Shown here: one piece after another, positions 52,691 through 64,000 of the stretch | Layout: every line of letters begins with the position of its first letter | Numbering within the stretch: position 1 is the first letter of the stretch | Assembly (NCBI RefSeq): GCF_900249755.1 | Contig: NZ_LT976853.1 | Location: forward strand, 945,376 to 1,009,375 | DNA: 64,000 nucleotides | Direction of reading: 5' to 3' | Origin: Cupriavidus taiwanensis | Lineage (GTDB): Bacteria; Pseudomonadota; Gammaproteobacteria; Burkholderiales; Burkholderiaceae | Position numbers and translations under genes: made by a program | Notes under the pieces: model-generated | Seen by the model: only the letters and a program-made list of their open reading frames with translations | What the model was told of the DNA's origin: nothing | Database searches by the model: none

Positions 52691-53569
52691 GTGATCCAGA
52701 CCCCCACCATCCTGCTGATCGAGCCGACCTTCTACGACGTGTCGTACAGCATCAATCCGTGGATGGACCCGGCCGCCTGGGCGCGCGATCCGCACGGCAT
52801 GCACCGCAACGCGACGGCGTCGTTCCAGGCGCTGCGCGATGCGCTCGGCCGCGCCGGCTTCGCGGTCGAGGTGGCGCCCGGCGCCCCCGGGCTGCCCGAC
52901 ATGGTGTTTCCCGCGAACGCCGCCGTGGTGCTGGACGGGCGCGCCTTGCTGGCGCGCTTCCGCTATCCGCAGCGCCGCGGCGAGGAAGCCCCGTTTGCCG
53001 ACATCTTCGGCAAGCTGCGCGAGCGCGGCCTGCTCGATGAAGTCGCGCTGCTGCCGGAAGGCTGCTACCAGGAAGGCGCCGGCGATTGCATCTGGGACGC
53101 GGGGCGCGGGCATTTCTGGGCCGGCTTCGGACCGCGTTCCTCGCATGAGGCGGCACTGGCGGTCTCGCGCTACTTCGGCAAGGACGTGGTGGCACTGGAG
53201 CTGGCCACCGAGCAGAGCTACCACCTCGACGTGTGCTTCTGCCCGCTGTCGGGCGGCGAGGTGCTGTACTACCCGCCGGCGTTCAGCGAAGCGGCGCTGC
53301 GCGAGCTGCGCGCGCGCGTGCCGGCGCGGCTGCGCATCGAAGCCAGTGCCGACGACCTGCGCCATTTCAGCGTCAATGCGGTCAACCTGGACAACCAGGT
53401 GGTGATGACCCGCACCACCCCGCACCTGCGTACCGAGCTGGCACGGCGCGGCTACCAGCTGCATGAGGTCGACCTGTCGCCGTTCATGTTGTCGGGCGGC
53501 GGCGCGTATTGCATGACCTTGCGGCTGGACCGCAGCAGCGGCGGCGGTGTTGCCGCGGCGGCGGCCTGA
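52691..53569 (+). CDS. Amidinohydrolase/dimethylargininase-like enzyme (guanidine-modifying)
   Basis: The 292-residue protein belongs to the guanidino-group-modifying superfamily (arginine deiminase, DDAH, arginine dihydrolase). Family features are INPWMDP near the start, DMVFPANAAVV, GAGDCIWDAGR, YHLDVCFCPL with the catalytic His, and the terminal GGGAYCMTL with the probable nucleophile Cys274. The GTG at 52691 is chosen because AGGAGCC is just ahead; the upstream frame is shadow. It is followed by ornithine cyclodeaminase and preceded by an Lrp regulator, so conversion of arginine toward ornithine is a reasonable inference. Confidence 0.82.
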   Translation: MIQTPTILLIEPTFYDVSYSINPWMDPAAWARDPHGMHRNATASFQALRDALGRAGFAVEVAPGAPGLPDMVFPANAAVVLDGRALLARFRYPQRRGEEAPFADIFGKLRERGLLDEVALLPEGCYQEGAGDCIWDAGRGHFWAGFGPRSSHEAALAVSRYFGKDVVALELATEQSYHLDVCFCPLSGGEVLYYPPAFSEAALRELRARVPARLRIEASADDLRHFSVNAVNLDNQVVMTRTTPHLRTELARRGYQLHEVDLSPFMLSGGGAYCMTLRLDRSSGGGVAAAAA

Positions 53570-53604
53570 GCGCAGGCATGGCATGAACAGCGAGGGAGAG
53601 GGTC

Positions 53605-54690
53605 ATGAAGAACACCGTCCGAACCTTGTTTCTCGACGCGGCCGACGTGGCCAGGCTGGTGGCCGCGATCGGCCCGCAGGCCGCCATCGTCGACCTGGCC
53701 GCGCAGGTGCGCCAGGCGTTCGCACGCTGGGCCGATTTCGACAAGTCTGCACGGCTGGCCAGCCATTCCGCGCGCGGGGTGATCGAGCTGATGCCGGTCA
53801 GCGACGGCAGCCAGTACGCGTTCAAGTACGTCAACGGCCATCCGCGCAACGCCCAGCACGGCATGCCCACGGTGATGGCGTGCGGCCTGCTGGCCGAGGT
53901 GGAAACCGGCTTTCCGCTGATGCTGGCGGACCTGACGCTGGCCACCGCGCTGCGCACCGCGGCCACCTCGGCGCTGGCGGCGCGCGCCATGGCGCGTCCC
54001 GGCGCGGCCACCATGGCGCTGATCGGCAATGGCGCGCAGGCGGAATTCCAGGTACTGGCCTTCCACGCGATGCTGGGCGTGCGCGAGATCGCGGCCTATG
54101 ACATCGACCCCGCCGCCACCGCGCGGCTGATGCGCAATCTTGGCGGCGTGCCGGGCCTTGCCATCCGGCGTGCCGATTCGATCGGGGCGGCGCTCGACGG
54201 TGCCGACATCGTCTCGACCGTCACCGCGGACAAGACCCGCGCCACCATCCTGACGCCCGATATGGTGCGGCCCGGCATGCACCTGAACGCGGTCGGCGGG
54301 GATTGTCCCGGCAAGACCGAGCTGCATGCCGATATCCTGCGCCGCGCGCGCATCGTGGTGGAGTACGAACCGCAGACCCGCATCGAGGGCGAGATCCAGC
54401 AGTTGCCCGCCGACGCGCCCGTGACCGAGCTGTGGCAGGTGCTGGCCGGCCACGCGCCTGGCCGCGCCGCGGCGGACGAAGTGACCGTATTCGATTCGGT
54501 GGGGTTTGCGCTGGAAGACTATGCCGCGCTGCGCTGGCTCTACGCCGCGGCGCAGGCGCACCGCGCCGGCACGGCGGTGGAACTGGTGGCAATGCCGCCC
54601 GACCCGCGCAACCTGTATGGATGGATGCTGGCGCAGGCCGGCGGCGGCGACGCGGCGCGACCGGTGCCACGGCCGCAGGCCGTGGCCTGA
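53605..54690 (+). CDS. Ornithine cyclodeaminase family protein
   Basis: The 361-residue enzyme has the OCD/mu-crystallin layout: substrate part VIELMPVSDGSQYAFKYVNG with the Lys in KYVNG, TALRTAATSALAAR, and an NAD-binding Rossmann segment MALIGNGAQAEFQVLAF (GxGxQ). Then come DIVSTVTADKT and AVGGDCPGKTEL with the catalytic Asp. Ornithine cyclodeaminase turns ornithine into proline plus ammonia with NAD. The upstream amidinohydrolase could supply ornithine. GAGGGAGAGGG precedes the ATG, 35 bases after the preceding stop. Confidence 0.88.
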   Translation: MKNTVRTLFLDAADVARLVAAIGPQAAIVDLAAQVRQAFARWADFDKSARLASHSARGVIELMPVSDGSQYAFKYVNGHPRNAQHGMPTVMACGLLAEVETGFPLMLADLTLATALRTAATSALAARAMARPGAATMALIGNGAQAEFQVLAFHAMLGVREIAAYDIDPAATARLMRNLGGVPGLAIRRADSIGAALDGADIVSTVTADKTRATILTPDMVRPGMHLNAVGGDCPGKTELHADILRRARIVVEYEPQTRIEGEIQQLPADAPVTELWQVLAGHAPGRAAADEVTVFDSVGFALEDYAALRWLYAAAQAHRAGTAVELVAMPPDPRNLYGWMLAQAGGGDAARPVPRPQAVA

Positions 54691-54731
54691 AGCCTCAGTG
54701 AAGTCTCAGTGAAGCCTCAGTGAGGACTCAG
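54688..54731. repeat. Four tandem 11-bp repeats at convergent stop codons
   Basis: Four units follow one another: TGAAGCCTCAG, TGAAGTCTCAG, TGAAGCCTCAG, TGAGGACTCAG. The first TGA is the stop of the ornithine cyclodeaminase gene. The CTCA in the last unit contains the reverse-strand stop (54728-54730) of the next, convergent gene. Because 11 is not a multiple of 3, the units give repeated stops in all three frames on the top strand. Confidence 0.8.
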
Positions 54732-55324
54732 GCGGCGCGGCCCATCATCAGCTGCGCGCGCAGGAAGCCCTTGACCTCTTCGAGCGAGGGCGTCTTCAGG
54801 AACACCATGATGCCCCAGTGCTGCAGCGCATCGGCCACGCCTTCATAGGCCTGGCGGTTGGTGATCACCGCGAAGATCACGTGCTGGCTGGCGAAGAAGT
54901 TCTGCAGCTTCTCGACGGTGGCCGACTCGGTGTCGTTGAGTTCGTCGACGTAGTACAGCACCACGCGCGGATGCTCGCTGACCGAGGTGATGACGGTGTC
55001 GAGCACATCGTCGACCACCACGCTCTTGAGCGGAAGCCCCCATTTGCCAAGCTGGCTGTGGATGCGCTGTGCCTCCTGGTGGTTGGGGTGGAACACCACC
55101 AGGTCGAGCCCGTGCGGCGATGCCGACTCGGGCCCGATGCGCGTCGCCAGCAGGCGGTGCACGGTTTCCTTGTGGATGCGGCGATGGCCGCCGTTGGTCT
55201 TCCAGGCCCCCAGTTCGCCGCGCTCGACCATCTTCTGGACAGTGCCCAGCGAGACGTTGAGCAGTTTTGCCGCTGTACGCGTGCTGTAGTAAGGCTTTTC
55301 AGCCAGTGCCGGATCAAGTTTCAT
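54728..55324 (-). CDS. HTH protein with receiver-like C-terminal domain
   Basis: The 198-residue protein has an excisionase/MerR-like HTH at the N-terminus (YYSTRTAAKLLNVSLGTVQK, then MVERGELGAWKTNGGHRRIH) and a C-terminal domain from about 75 that looks CheY-like (LDLVVFHPNHQEAQRIHSQL, then VVLYYVDEL, VIFAVITNR, MVFLKTPSLEEVKGFLRAQL). The usual acidic pocket of receivers is not obvious, so phosphorylation is doubtful. I do not know its target. The ATG at 55324 is the first with a family-like HTH start; an extended frame to 55369 is less likely. Confidence 0.75.
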   Translation of the reverse strand: MKLDPALAEKPYYSTRTAAKLLNVSLGTVQKMVERGELGAWKTNGGHRRIHKETVHRLLATRIGPESASPHGLDLVVFHPNHQEAQRIHSQLGKWGLPLKSVVVDDVLDTVITSVSEHPRVVLYYVDELNDTESATVEKLQNFFASQHVIFAVITNRQAYEGVADALQHWGIMVFLKTPSLEEVKGFLRAQLMMGRAA

Positions 55325-55761
55325 CCCATCACCCGTAGTCCATATGGCAGTCGCGCCGTCATGGCGCACGCGGCCCCTGGCACTGGCGCCGCGCGATTGT
55401 CACTGCCAATAGTTGACTGACCCTGTGTGCCCGGCCCGCTCCCCCGCCGGCCAGGCTGCTTTTTGTGGTTGTTTTGATCTTTTGCGCATTTCCAGCAAAG
55501 CGCAGCGGGATCCCAATGTATTGGATGTCTCGAATGCTGGATTTGCTGGAAGCTAATAATATGCCGCAATCGACAAAGTATCTGTAGGAAAAAACATAAA
55601 TCTGCGAAGCTTTTGTTTCTTAACGCACATTGAGTGCCTTCTGATGACAACAGCGTTGTCAACGCAGACATGTTGGCGCCGCCGTGGTTCCCCAATGCAC
55701 GGCAATGTCCGCAGCGGATGCTGAATTCAGCGAGCGCTTCAAAGCCGCTTCAAAGCCTGCG
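55325..55761. other. A+T-rich intergenic region with an inverted repeat
   Basis: These 437 bases between the HTH gene start and the dctD stop are A+T-rich in the part 55460-55690. TTCCAGCAAA (55490-55499) pairs perfectly with TTTGCTGGAA (55542-55551) across 42 bases, which could be an operator for the HTH gene. No gene or clear terminator is seen. Confidence 0.45.
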
Positions 55762-59050
<3,289 letters not shown>

Positions 59051-59158
59051 CAGGTGTTGGGCGAGGCAGGTGGCAAAGCCGCCGCGCCGTCAATGGCTGA
59101 GCCTGGCGCGGGAGCCTACTTTTACCACACCAACGGGGGGTGCCGGCCGCCGCCATGC

Positions 59159-59192
59159 AAAAAGGCCCGGTTGCCTGATCGGCAACCGGGCC
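59159..59192 (-). terminator. Intrinsic terminator of the symporter gene
   Basis: On the minus strand GGCCCGGTTGCC, a 5-base loop and GGCAACCGGGCC form a perfect 12-base stem, followed directly by TTTTT. It lies 23 bases after the symporter stop, between it and the sensor kinase gene, so the sensor operon probably has its own promoter. Confidence 0.88.
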
Positions 59193-59214
59193 CTGGCACG
59201 CCTGGCGGTCGGTG

Positions 59215-60525
59215 TTACTTGGCCGCGAGGACCTGGGCAGGTGCCAGGCCGGTGGTGGTATCCGCGGCGGGTTCATCCTCCCCGGACGGTACCGGCGCGC
59301 CGATGGCGCCTTCGCTTTTGGCGACGACGGCGGTGGCAATCGCATTGCCGAGCACATTGGTCACGGTGCGACCCATGTCGAGTACGTGGTCGATGCCCAG
59401 CACCAGCAGGATGCCGGCCTCGGGCAGGCCGAACATCGGCAGCACGGCGGCGACCACCACCAGCGAGGCGCGCGGCACGCCGGCGATGCCCTTGCTGGTG
59501 ACCAGCAGCACCAGCAGCATGGTGATCTGCTGGGTCAGCGACAGCTCGATGCCGTACACCTGCGCGACGAACAGCGCTGCAAACGAGGTGTACATGATCG
59601 AGCCGTCCAGGTTGAACGAGTAGCCCAGCGGCAGCACGAAGTTGGTGATGCGCTCCTTGACGCCGAAGTGGGTCAGCTGGTCGATCACCTTGGGGTAGGC
59701 CGACTCGCTGCTGGCGGTGGCGAAGCCGATCATCAGCGGCGCGCGCATCAGCTTGAGCAGGCGGAACACGTCGCGGCCCAGGAAGCAGTAGCCGCCGGCG
59801 ATCAGCGCCACCCACAGCAGCGCCAGCGCCAGGTACAGGCTGCCCAGCAGCTTGGCGTACACCACCAGCACGCCCAGGCCCTGCGCGGTGATCACGGCCG
59901 CGATCGCGCCGAACACGCCCACCGGCGCGAACGCCATCACGTAGTTGGTGACCTTCAGCATCACCTGGCCCAGGCCTTCCACGCCCTGCAGCACCGGCTT
60001 GCCGACGCCGTCCTTGACCGTGCCCAGCGCAAAGCCGAAGAACAGCGAGAACACCACGATCTGCAGGATCTCGTTGTGCGCCATCGCCTCGACGAAGCTC
60101 TTCGGGAACATGTGCGCGATGAAGTCGCGCAGGTTCAGCGCGCCGGTCTTCAGGTTCGAGGTGGCGTCAGCCGCCGGCAGCGCCAGGTTCATGCCGTGCC
60201 CGGGCTCGAGCAGGTTGGCCATCACCAGGCCCAGCAGCAGCGAGGTGATCGAGGCGCCGATGAACCACATCATCGCCTTCATGCCGATGCGGCCCACGGC
60301 GCGGCCGTCGCCCATGCTGGCGATGCCGGCGACCAGCGTGGCAAACACCAGCGGCCCGATGATCATCTTGATCATCCGCAGGAACACGTCGGTCAGGATG
60401 GACAGGTGGTCCGCAATCGATTTGGCGGTGGCGGCGTCCGGCGCGAGGTTGTGCGCGGCGGTGCCGGCCAGCACGCCTAGCAGCATCGCAATGAAGATCA
60501 GGGTGGGCAGTCGATTCAGTTTCAT
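59215..60525 (-). CDS. Dicarboxylate/amino-acid:cation symporter (DctA/GltP family)
   Basis: The 436-residue membrane protein belongs to the DAACS family, which takes up C4-dicarboxylates or glutamate/aspartate with H+ or Na+. Family motifs are IIGPLVFATLVAGIASMGDG, ATASSESAYPKVIDQL (serine-rich hairpin tip), PLGYSFNLDGSIMYTSFAAL, TSKGIAGVPRASLVVV and LGIDHVLDMGRTVTNVLGN. The substrate is not decided by these motifs. The 5' leader of about 260 bases follows a sigma-54-type promoter and two palindromes, and the two-component pair is encoded just downstream. Confidence 0.9.
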   Translation of the reverse strand: MKLNRLPTLIFIAMLLGVLAGTAAHNLAPDAATAKSIADHLSILTDVFLRMIKMIIGPLVFATLVAGIASMGDGRAVGRIGMKAMMWFIGASITSLLLGLVMANLLEPGHGMNLALPAADATSNLKTGALNLRDFIAHMFPKSFVEAMAHNEILQIVVFSLFFGFALGTVKDGVGKPVLQGVEGLGQVMLKVTNYVMAFAPVGVFGAIAAVITAQGLGVLVVYAKLLGSLYLALALLWVALIAGGYCFLGRDVFRLLKLMRAPLMIGFATASSESAYPKVIDQLTHFGVKERITNFVLPLGYSFNLDGSIMYTSFAALFVAQVYGIELSLTQQITMLLVLLVTSKGIAGVPRASLVVVAAVLPMFGLPEAGILLVLGIDHVLDMGRTVTNVLGNAIATAVVAKSEGAIGAPVPSGEDEPAADTTTGLAPAQVLAAK

Positions 60526-60784
60526 CGTGGATCAGGCCTGTGCGACCGTTCCCGGTGGCGGGACGGGCGTCTGGGTATTGCAGGAAGGCAGGGCGGCGCC
60601 GGGGCGCCGGACCGGCCGTGGCTGGTTCAGCGCGGCAACAGGTGCCGGGGATGCGCCGGGATGGCGGCGGGGCTGGGCAAGGCAGGGTCGGTCATGGGTG
60701 TGTCCTCCTTTGTTTTTCGGCATCGGCCGGGACGCTGGGAGCGTGCCGGCGTACCTGTCTGGCGCTGTGAGCGGCGGCCTATAT

Positions 60785-60800
60785 TGCACGCGGCGTGCCA
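60785..60800 (-). promoter_or_regulatory. Sigma-54-type promoter of the symporter gene
   Basis: On the minus strand TGGCACG-CCGC-GTGCA matches the -24/-12 consensus TGGCACG-N4-TTGCA with one change (T to G) and exact spacing. It lies 260 bases before the symporter start. The conserved GG and GC doublets of both elements are present. An enhancer-binding regulator of the sigma-54 class is encoded nearby at 55762-57081. Confidence 0.7.
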
Positions 60801-60871
60801 GCTGACAGGGGCCTTTCGTGCTATGCAACCCGTTGAATTAAAAGGGGAAATTAATGTGACGCCGGCGCTTG

Positions 60872-60920
60872 GTTCGGGGATCCGGACGGGTGGCGCGAAG
60901 TAGCGTTCGGGAATCCGAAC
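60872..60920. promoter_or_regulatory. Two upstream activator palindromes for the DctD/AauR-type regulator
   Basis: GTTCGGGGATCCGGAC (60872-60887) and GTTCGGGAATCCGAAC (60905-60920) are near-identical 16-base palindromes 33 bases apart, about three helical turns. They lie roughly 85 and 118 bases upstream of the sigma-54-type promoter, the usual enhancer range. The second contains TTCGG-N4-CCGAA, which is the AauR site reported for Pseudomonas as I recall it, and the frame GT-CGG--ATCC---AC also resembles rhizobial DctD sites. Confidence 0.72.
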
Positions 60921-60996
60921 GGACGTCTAGGTGTAAACCCGAGGAATTGGGCAGTTCGGAAAGGGCTGAACGCGTCTGAACTGCCACCGGTTTGCT

Positions 60997-61145
60997 CCCC
61001 TCTCCCGCGCAGCGGGAGAGGGGCCGGGGGTGAGGGCGGGAGGGTCAAAGGCTGGGGCCAGTGGGGTAAAAACGTTGGCCCTGCTTGATGGGGTTCCTAG
61101 CTAAACCACCCCTCACCCCGGCCCTCTCCCCATGAGGGGAGAGGG
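60997..61145. repeat. REP-like hairpins (CCCTCTCCC family), copies 2 and 3
   Basis: Copy 2 (60997-61023) is CCCCTCTCCCGC-GCA-GCGGGAGAGGGG, the same element as copy 1 near 48564 but in the opposite orientation, with the flanks TTTGCT and CCGGGGGTGAGGG conserved. Copy 3 (61122-61145) is CCCTCTCCCC-ATGA-GGGGAGAGGG, with the flank CCCCTCACCCCGG again. Both lie after the hutG stop (61180, minus strand) and could also end its transcript, although no T-run follows. Confidence 0.72.
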
Positions 61146-61179
61146 AGTAAACAATCGTTTGCGGGGGGCAGCGGTTTTG

Positions 61180-62172
61180 TCAGCCGCCCAGCAGGCGGTA
61201 GCACAGCCTTGCCGCCACGCGGGCACCGCAGCCGTCGCGGTCGTACAGCGGGTTGAACTCGGCGATATCCGCCACGCGCAGCTTGCCGCTGTCGCGCAGC
61301 AGCGTGGCGATGGCCTCGACCACGGCCAGCGGCACGCCGTAGGCGGCCGGGGCCGAGACGCCGGGCATGACCGCGGCGGGCAGCACGTCGAGGTCGATGG
61401 TCAGGTAGACGTGGTCGGCGTCGGCGACCCAGCGCTCCAGTTCGGCCAGGCGCGCGTCGAGGTGGCGCTCCTGCATGTCGGTGTCCTCGACATGGCGCAC
61501 GCCCAGCGCGTGCGCGCGCGCGAACAGCGCGGCGGTATTGGCGAGCCGGCTGACGCCCAGGCAGGCGTAGTCGAACGGCAGGCCGCGCTGGCGGCAGTCG
61601 GCGGCGATCTGGTCGAAGGGCGTGCCGGAGCTGCCGGGGCGGCTGCCGCGCAGGTCGAAGTGCGCGTCGAGGTTGACTACCAGCACGCGGCCGCGGTCGC
61701 CGCGCGCATCGAGGTGCATGCGCAGGCCCTGCCACGTGCCCCAGGCCACTTCATGCCCGCCGCCCAGCACCAGCGGCCACGCGCCCACCGCCAGCTCGGC
61801 GGCCACGGCTTGTCCGAGCCGCTGCTGCGCGGGTTCCAGCGCATCGCCTTCGCAGTGGATGTCGCCGCCGTCGATCAGTCGGCCGATGCCGTGCGCCGGC
61901 ACGCCGGCCAGCGCGCGGCGCAGCTCGCGCGGGCCGCCGGCGGCGCCGGGACGGCCCTGGTTGCGCACCACGCCGGCATCGCAGCAGAAGCCCAGCAGCA
62001 CCGGCACGCCGGGCGTACGCGGCGTGGCGGGTCCGGCGACGATCTCGAACAGGCGGCGGGTGTCGCCGGCCTCGCCGGCATCGCGGCGGCCGCGCCAGAC
62101 CGTCTCGTGGCTATCTTGGGCGGCAGCGGCCGTTGCCGCCGCCGCCGGCGCGAAGTCTGCCAGGTCGCTCAT
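61180..62172 (-). CDS. hutG: Formimidoylglutamase
   Basis: HutG hydrolyses N-formimidoyl-L-glutamate to glutamate and formamide in histidine degradation. The 330-residue protein is of the arginase/agmatinase (ureohydrolase) family: [53 protein letters not shown] carry the Mn-binding His and Asp residues. ASSG/SSGTPF and [20 protein letters not shown] fit HutG rather than agmatinase. The start at 62172 overlaps the transporter stop as ATGA, and hutU is upstream in the same operon. Confidence 0.88.
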   Translation of the reverse strand: MSDLADFAPAAAATAAAAQDSHETVWRGRRDAGEAGDTRRLFEIVAGPATPRTPGVPVLLGFCCDAGVVRNQGRPGAAGGPRELRRALAGVPAHGIGRLIDGGDIHCEGDALEPAQQRLGQAVAAELAVGAWPLVLGGGHEVAWGTWQGLRMHLDARGDRGRVLVVNLDAHFDLRGSRPGSSGTPFDQIAADCRQRGLPFDYACLGVSRLANTAALFARAHALGVRHVEDTDMQERHLDARLAELERWVADADHVYLTIDLDVLPAAVMPGVSAPAAYGVPLAVVEAIATLLRDSGKLRVADIAEFNPLYDRDGCGARVAARLCYRLLGG

Positions 62173-63470
62173 TTCAGCCGGCGGCCCAGTGTTTCGGGGA
62201 CCATCAGCAGGCCGAGCAGCGACACCAGGCCGCAGCCGATCACGTACAGCGCGGGCGCGTTGACGTCGCCGGTGGCCTGGATCAGCTGCGTCGAGAAGTA
62301 CTGAGCAAAGCCGCCGAAGATGGCGATGGCGACGCAATAGGCAATCGACAGGCCGGTGGCGCGCAGGCGCTTGGGCAGCACCTCGCTGACCAGCACCATC
62401 GACGCCGGCGCGGTCATCGACATCGGCACCGACAGGCACGCCACCACCACCAGCAGCCGCGTCAGCGACGGTTCGGCATTGATCAGCACGAAGGCCGGGT
62501 AGACCATCGCCAGCAGCGCCACGCGCGACCACAGCACCACGGGCTTGCGGCCGACGCGGTCGGCCAGCCAGCCGGCGAACGGCGACAGCGCCACCTGCAC
62601 CGCCGCGGCGACGCAGCCGGCCCAGATGCCGAGCGACAGCGGCATCTTCAGCACGCTGACGGCGTAGTTGCTGAGGTAGTAGACAACGATGTAGGTGGAC
62701 GAGGCCAGGCCGATCATCAGCAGGATGCTGGCAAAGACCTCGCGCGCATGGCGGCGCAGCAGCGGCCATTGCGCGGCGTGCTCGCCGTGGTGCGCGGGCG
62801 TGGCGGTCTCTTCCAGGCGGCGGCGGATCAGCAGGCCGACCGGGATCACCAGGATGCCGATCAGGAAGGCCAGGCGCCAGCCCCAGGATTCCAGCTCGGC
62901 CGGGGCCAGCAGGTTGCTCAGCAGCAGGCCGGTGATGGCGCCCAGCAGCGCGGCCAGGCCCTGGCTGAACGGCTGCCAGGCGGTATAGAAGCCGCGCGTG
63001 CGGTCATCGGCGTACTCCAGCAGCAGCGCGGTCGAGGCGCCCATCTCGCCGCCGATGGCGAAGCCCTGCACCAGCCGCGCGACCACCACCATGACCGGCG
63101 CGAGGATGCCGACCTGCGCATACGGCGGCGTGACCACGAAGATCAGCGAGCTCAGGCCCATCAGCCACAGCGTCAGCGCCACCGCCGGCTTGCGGCCGGC
63201 ACGGTCGGCATACATGCCGATCAGCAGGCCGCCGAGCGGACGCATCAGGAAGCCCACGCCAAAGGTGGCGAACGACATCAGCAATTGGCCGGTGGGGTTG
63301 TCGACCGGGAAGTAGAGCCGGCCGATCAGCGTGGCAAAGAAGCTGTAGACGACGAAATCGTAGAACTCGAGACCGTTGCCGATGGTGATGGCGGCAATCG
63401 CGCGCGTGCGCGACAGGGCGGGGGCGCCGGCAGCGCCATCGTAGGCGGGCGCGGTGATATTGGGTGGCAT
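62169..63470 (-). CDS. MFS transporter, metabolite:H+ symporter type, in hut operon
   Basis: The 433-residue protein has twelve hydrophobic helices and the MHS-family signs: [20 protein letters not shown] in helix 1, [20 protein letters not shown] then RAGRKPAV (loop 2-3), and [20 protein letters not shown] in helix 4. MHS proteins take up organic acids or amino-acid derivatives with protons. Its place between hutU and hutG suggests histidine, urocanate or imidazole propionate uptake. AGGAGA lies 6 bases before the ATG at 63470. It overlaps hutG by 4 bases. Confidence 0.85.
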   Translation of the reverse strand: MPPNITAPAYDGAAGAPALSRTRAIAAITIGNGLEFYDFVVYSFFATLIGRLYFPVDNPTGQLLMSFATFGVGFLMRPLGGLLIGMYADRAGRKPAVALTLWLMGLSSLIFVVTPPYAQVGILAPVMVVVARLVQGFAIGGEMGASTALLLEYADDRTRGFYTAWQPFSQGLAALLGAITGLLLSNLLAPAELESWGWRLAFLIGILVIPVGLLIRRRLEETATPAHHGEHAAQWPLLRRHAREVFASILLMIGLASSTYIVVYYLSNYAVSVLKMPLSLGIWAGCVAAAVQVALSPFAGWLADRVGRKPVVLWSRVALLAMVYPAFVLINAEPSLTRLLVVVACLSVPMSMTAPASMVLVSEVLPKRLRATGLSIAYCVAIAIFGGFAQYFSTQLIQATGDVNAPALYVIGCGLVSLLGLLMVPETLGRRLK

Positions 63471-63496
63471 GCGTTTGTCTCCTGGGGAATGCGTCG

Positions 63497-63538
63497 GTTT
63501 GCGCCCCTCTCCCACGCCAGTGGGAGAGGGGCGCAAAC
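63497..63538. repeat. Perfect 19-bp-stem hairpin between hutU and the transporter (copy 4)
   Basis: GTTTGCGCCCCTCTCCCAC, a 4-base loop and the exact complement GTGGGAGAGGGGCGCAAAC form a strong hairpin that includes the CCCCTCTCCC core of the other REP-like copies. It lies 20 bases after the hutU stop and 27 bases before the transporter start, inside the operon. It could stabilise the hutU message end or attenuate downstream genes. No T-run follows, so a full terminator is less likely. Confidence 0.75.
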
Positions 63539-63557
63539 ACCGGGTGCTTGGCGCGGA

Positions 63558-64000
63558 TCAGTCGCGCAGCATCGGCAGGTCCAGCCCCTGCTCGCGCGCG
63601 CAGTCGACGGCGATCTGGTAGCCGGCGTCGGCATGGCGCATCACGCCGGTGGCGGGGTCGTTGTGCAGCACGCGGGCGATGCGCGCGGCGGCTTCATCGG
63701 TGCCGTCGCATACGATCACCACGCCGGAATGCTGCGAGAAGCCCATGCCCACGCCGCCGCCATGGTGCAGCGAAACCCAGGTGGCGCCGCTGGCGGTGTT
63801 CAGCAGCGCGTTCAGCAGCGGCCAGTCGGAGACGGCGTCGGAGCCGTCCTGCATCGCCTCGGTTTCGCGGTTGGGGCTGGCGACCGAGCCCGAGTCCAGG
63901 TGGTCGCGCCCGATCACGACCGGTGCCGACAGCTCGCCGCTGCGCACCATCTCGTTGAACGCCAGGCCCAGCCTGGCGCGCAGGCCCAGGCCGACCCAGC
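63558..64000 (-). CDS. hutU: Urocanate hydratase, C-terminal part (cut by window edge)
   Basis: HutU converts urocanate to imidazolonepropionate in histidine degradation. The visible 147 residues are the C-terminus: [20 protein letters not shown], then [40 protein letters not shown] and [16 protein letters not shown], the last carrying the conserved urocanase Gly/His region. The stop is at 63558. The frame is open to base 64000, so about three quarters of the protein (normally about 560 residues) is outside. It is upstream of the MFS gene and hutG. Confidence 0.95.
   Translation of the reverse strand, partial: WVGLGLRARLGLAFNEMVRSGELSAPVVIGRDHLDSGSVASPNRETEAMQDGSDAVSDWPLLNALLNTASGATWVSLHHGGGVGMGFSQHSGVVIVCDGTDEAAARIARVLHNDPATGVMRHADAGYQIAVDCAREQGLDLPMLRD

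Noticed and set aside
54688..54731. Bidirectional terminator between the convergent genes
   Set aside because: The 11-bp units are direct repeats with no stable stem or T-run.

Overview
The window is GC-rich (roughly two thirds G+C) DNA coding densely on both strands. Gene content and order (T6SS with DUF2875 lipoproteins, pta-ackA next to DUF3141-fabI, modABC/modE, pqi cluster, hut genes) suggest a beta-proteobacterium of the Burkholderiaceae, most likely Cupriavidus or a close relative. The taxon is an inference from gene content; no rRNA or tRNA gene was seen.

Region 1 (1-27792) is a type VI secretion system. A leftward arm (tagK-like, tssE, tssF, the last cut by the window edge) diverges from a rightward arm: clpV, tssB, tssC, hcp, vgrG, an effector island, PAAR, tssJ, tssK, tssL, tssM, tagF. 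The island holds a Tle3-type phospholipase, two DUF2875 lipoproteins, an internally deleted second tle3, and a third DUF2875 lipoprotein. tssM is split by a frameshift, so as read the apparatus may be crippled. tssG and tssA are not in the window and may lie to the left.

Region 2 (27838-38747) carries a lone GT51 transglycosylase, a DASS anion symporter, a small unknown protein, a tyrosine phosphatase, pta-ackA, a divergent DUF3141-fabI pair, modE and a CYTH protein. Region 3 (38717-42389) holds modABC with a ModE-type palindrome upstream, a DUF1059 protein and a 2-hydroxyacid dehydrogenase. Region 4 (42577-47967) is a nucleoside deoxyribosyltransferase-like gene facing an overlapping operon: AI-2E permease, two PqiA proteins, PqiB, PqiC.

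Region 5 (48000-55761) opens with about 1 kb of non-coding DNA containing a long inverted repeat. It continues with divergent HPP-CBS and ClC genes around a perfect palindrome, then an Lrp-type regulator divergent from an amidinohydrolase-ornithine cyclodeaminase pair, and an HTH protein with a receiver-like C-terminus. Region 6 (55762-60920) is a DctD/DctB-like two-component system and a dicarboxylate/amino-acid symporter. The symporter has a sigma-54-type promoter and two 16-bp palindromes upstream, a self-contained sensing and uptake circuit. Region 7 (61180-64000) holds hut genes: hutU (cut by the right edge), an MFS transporter and hutG. Short 'CCCTCTCCC' hairpins recur at four places in regions 5 to 7.
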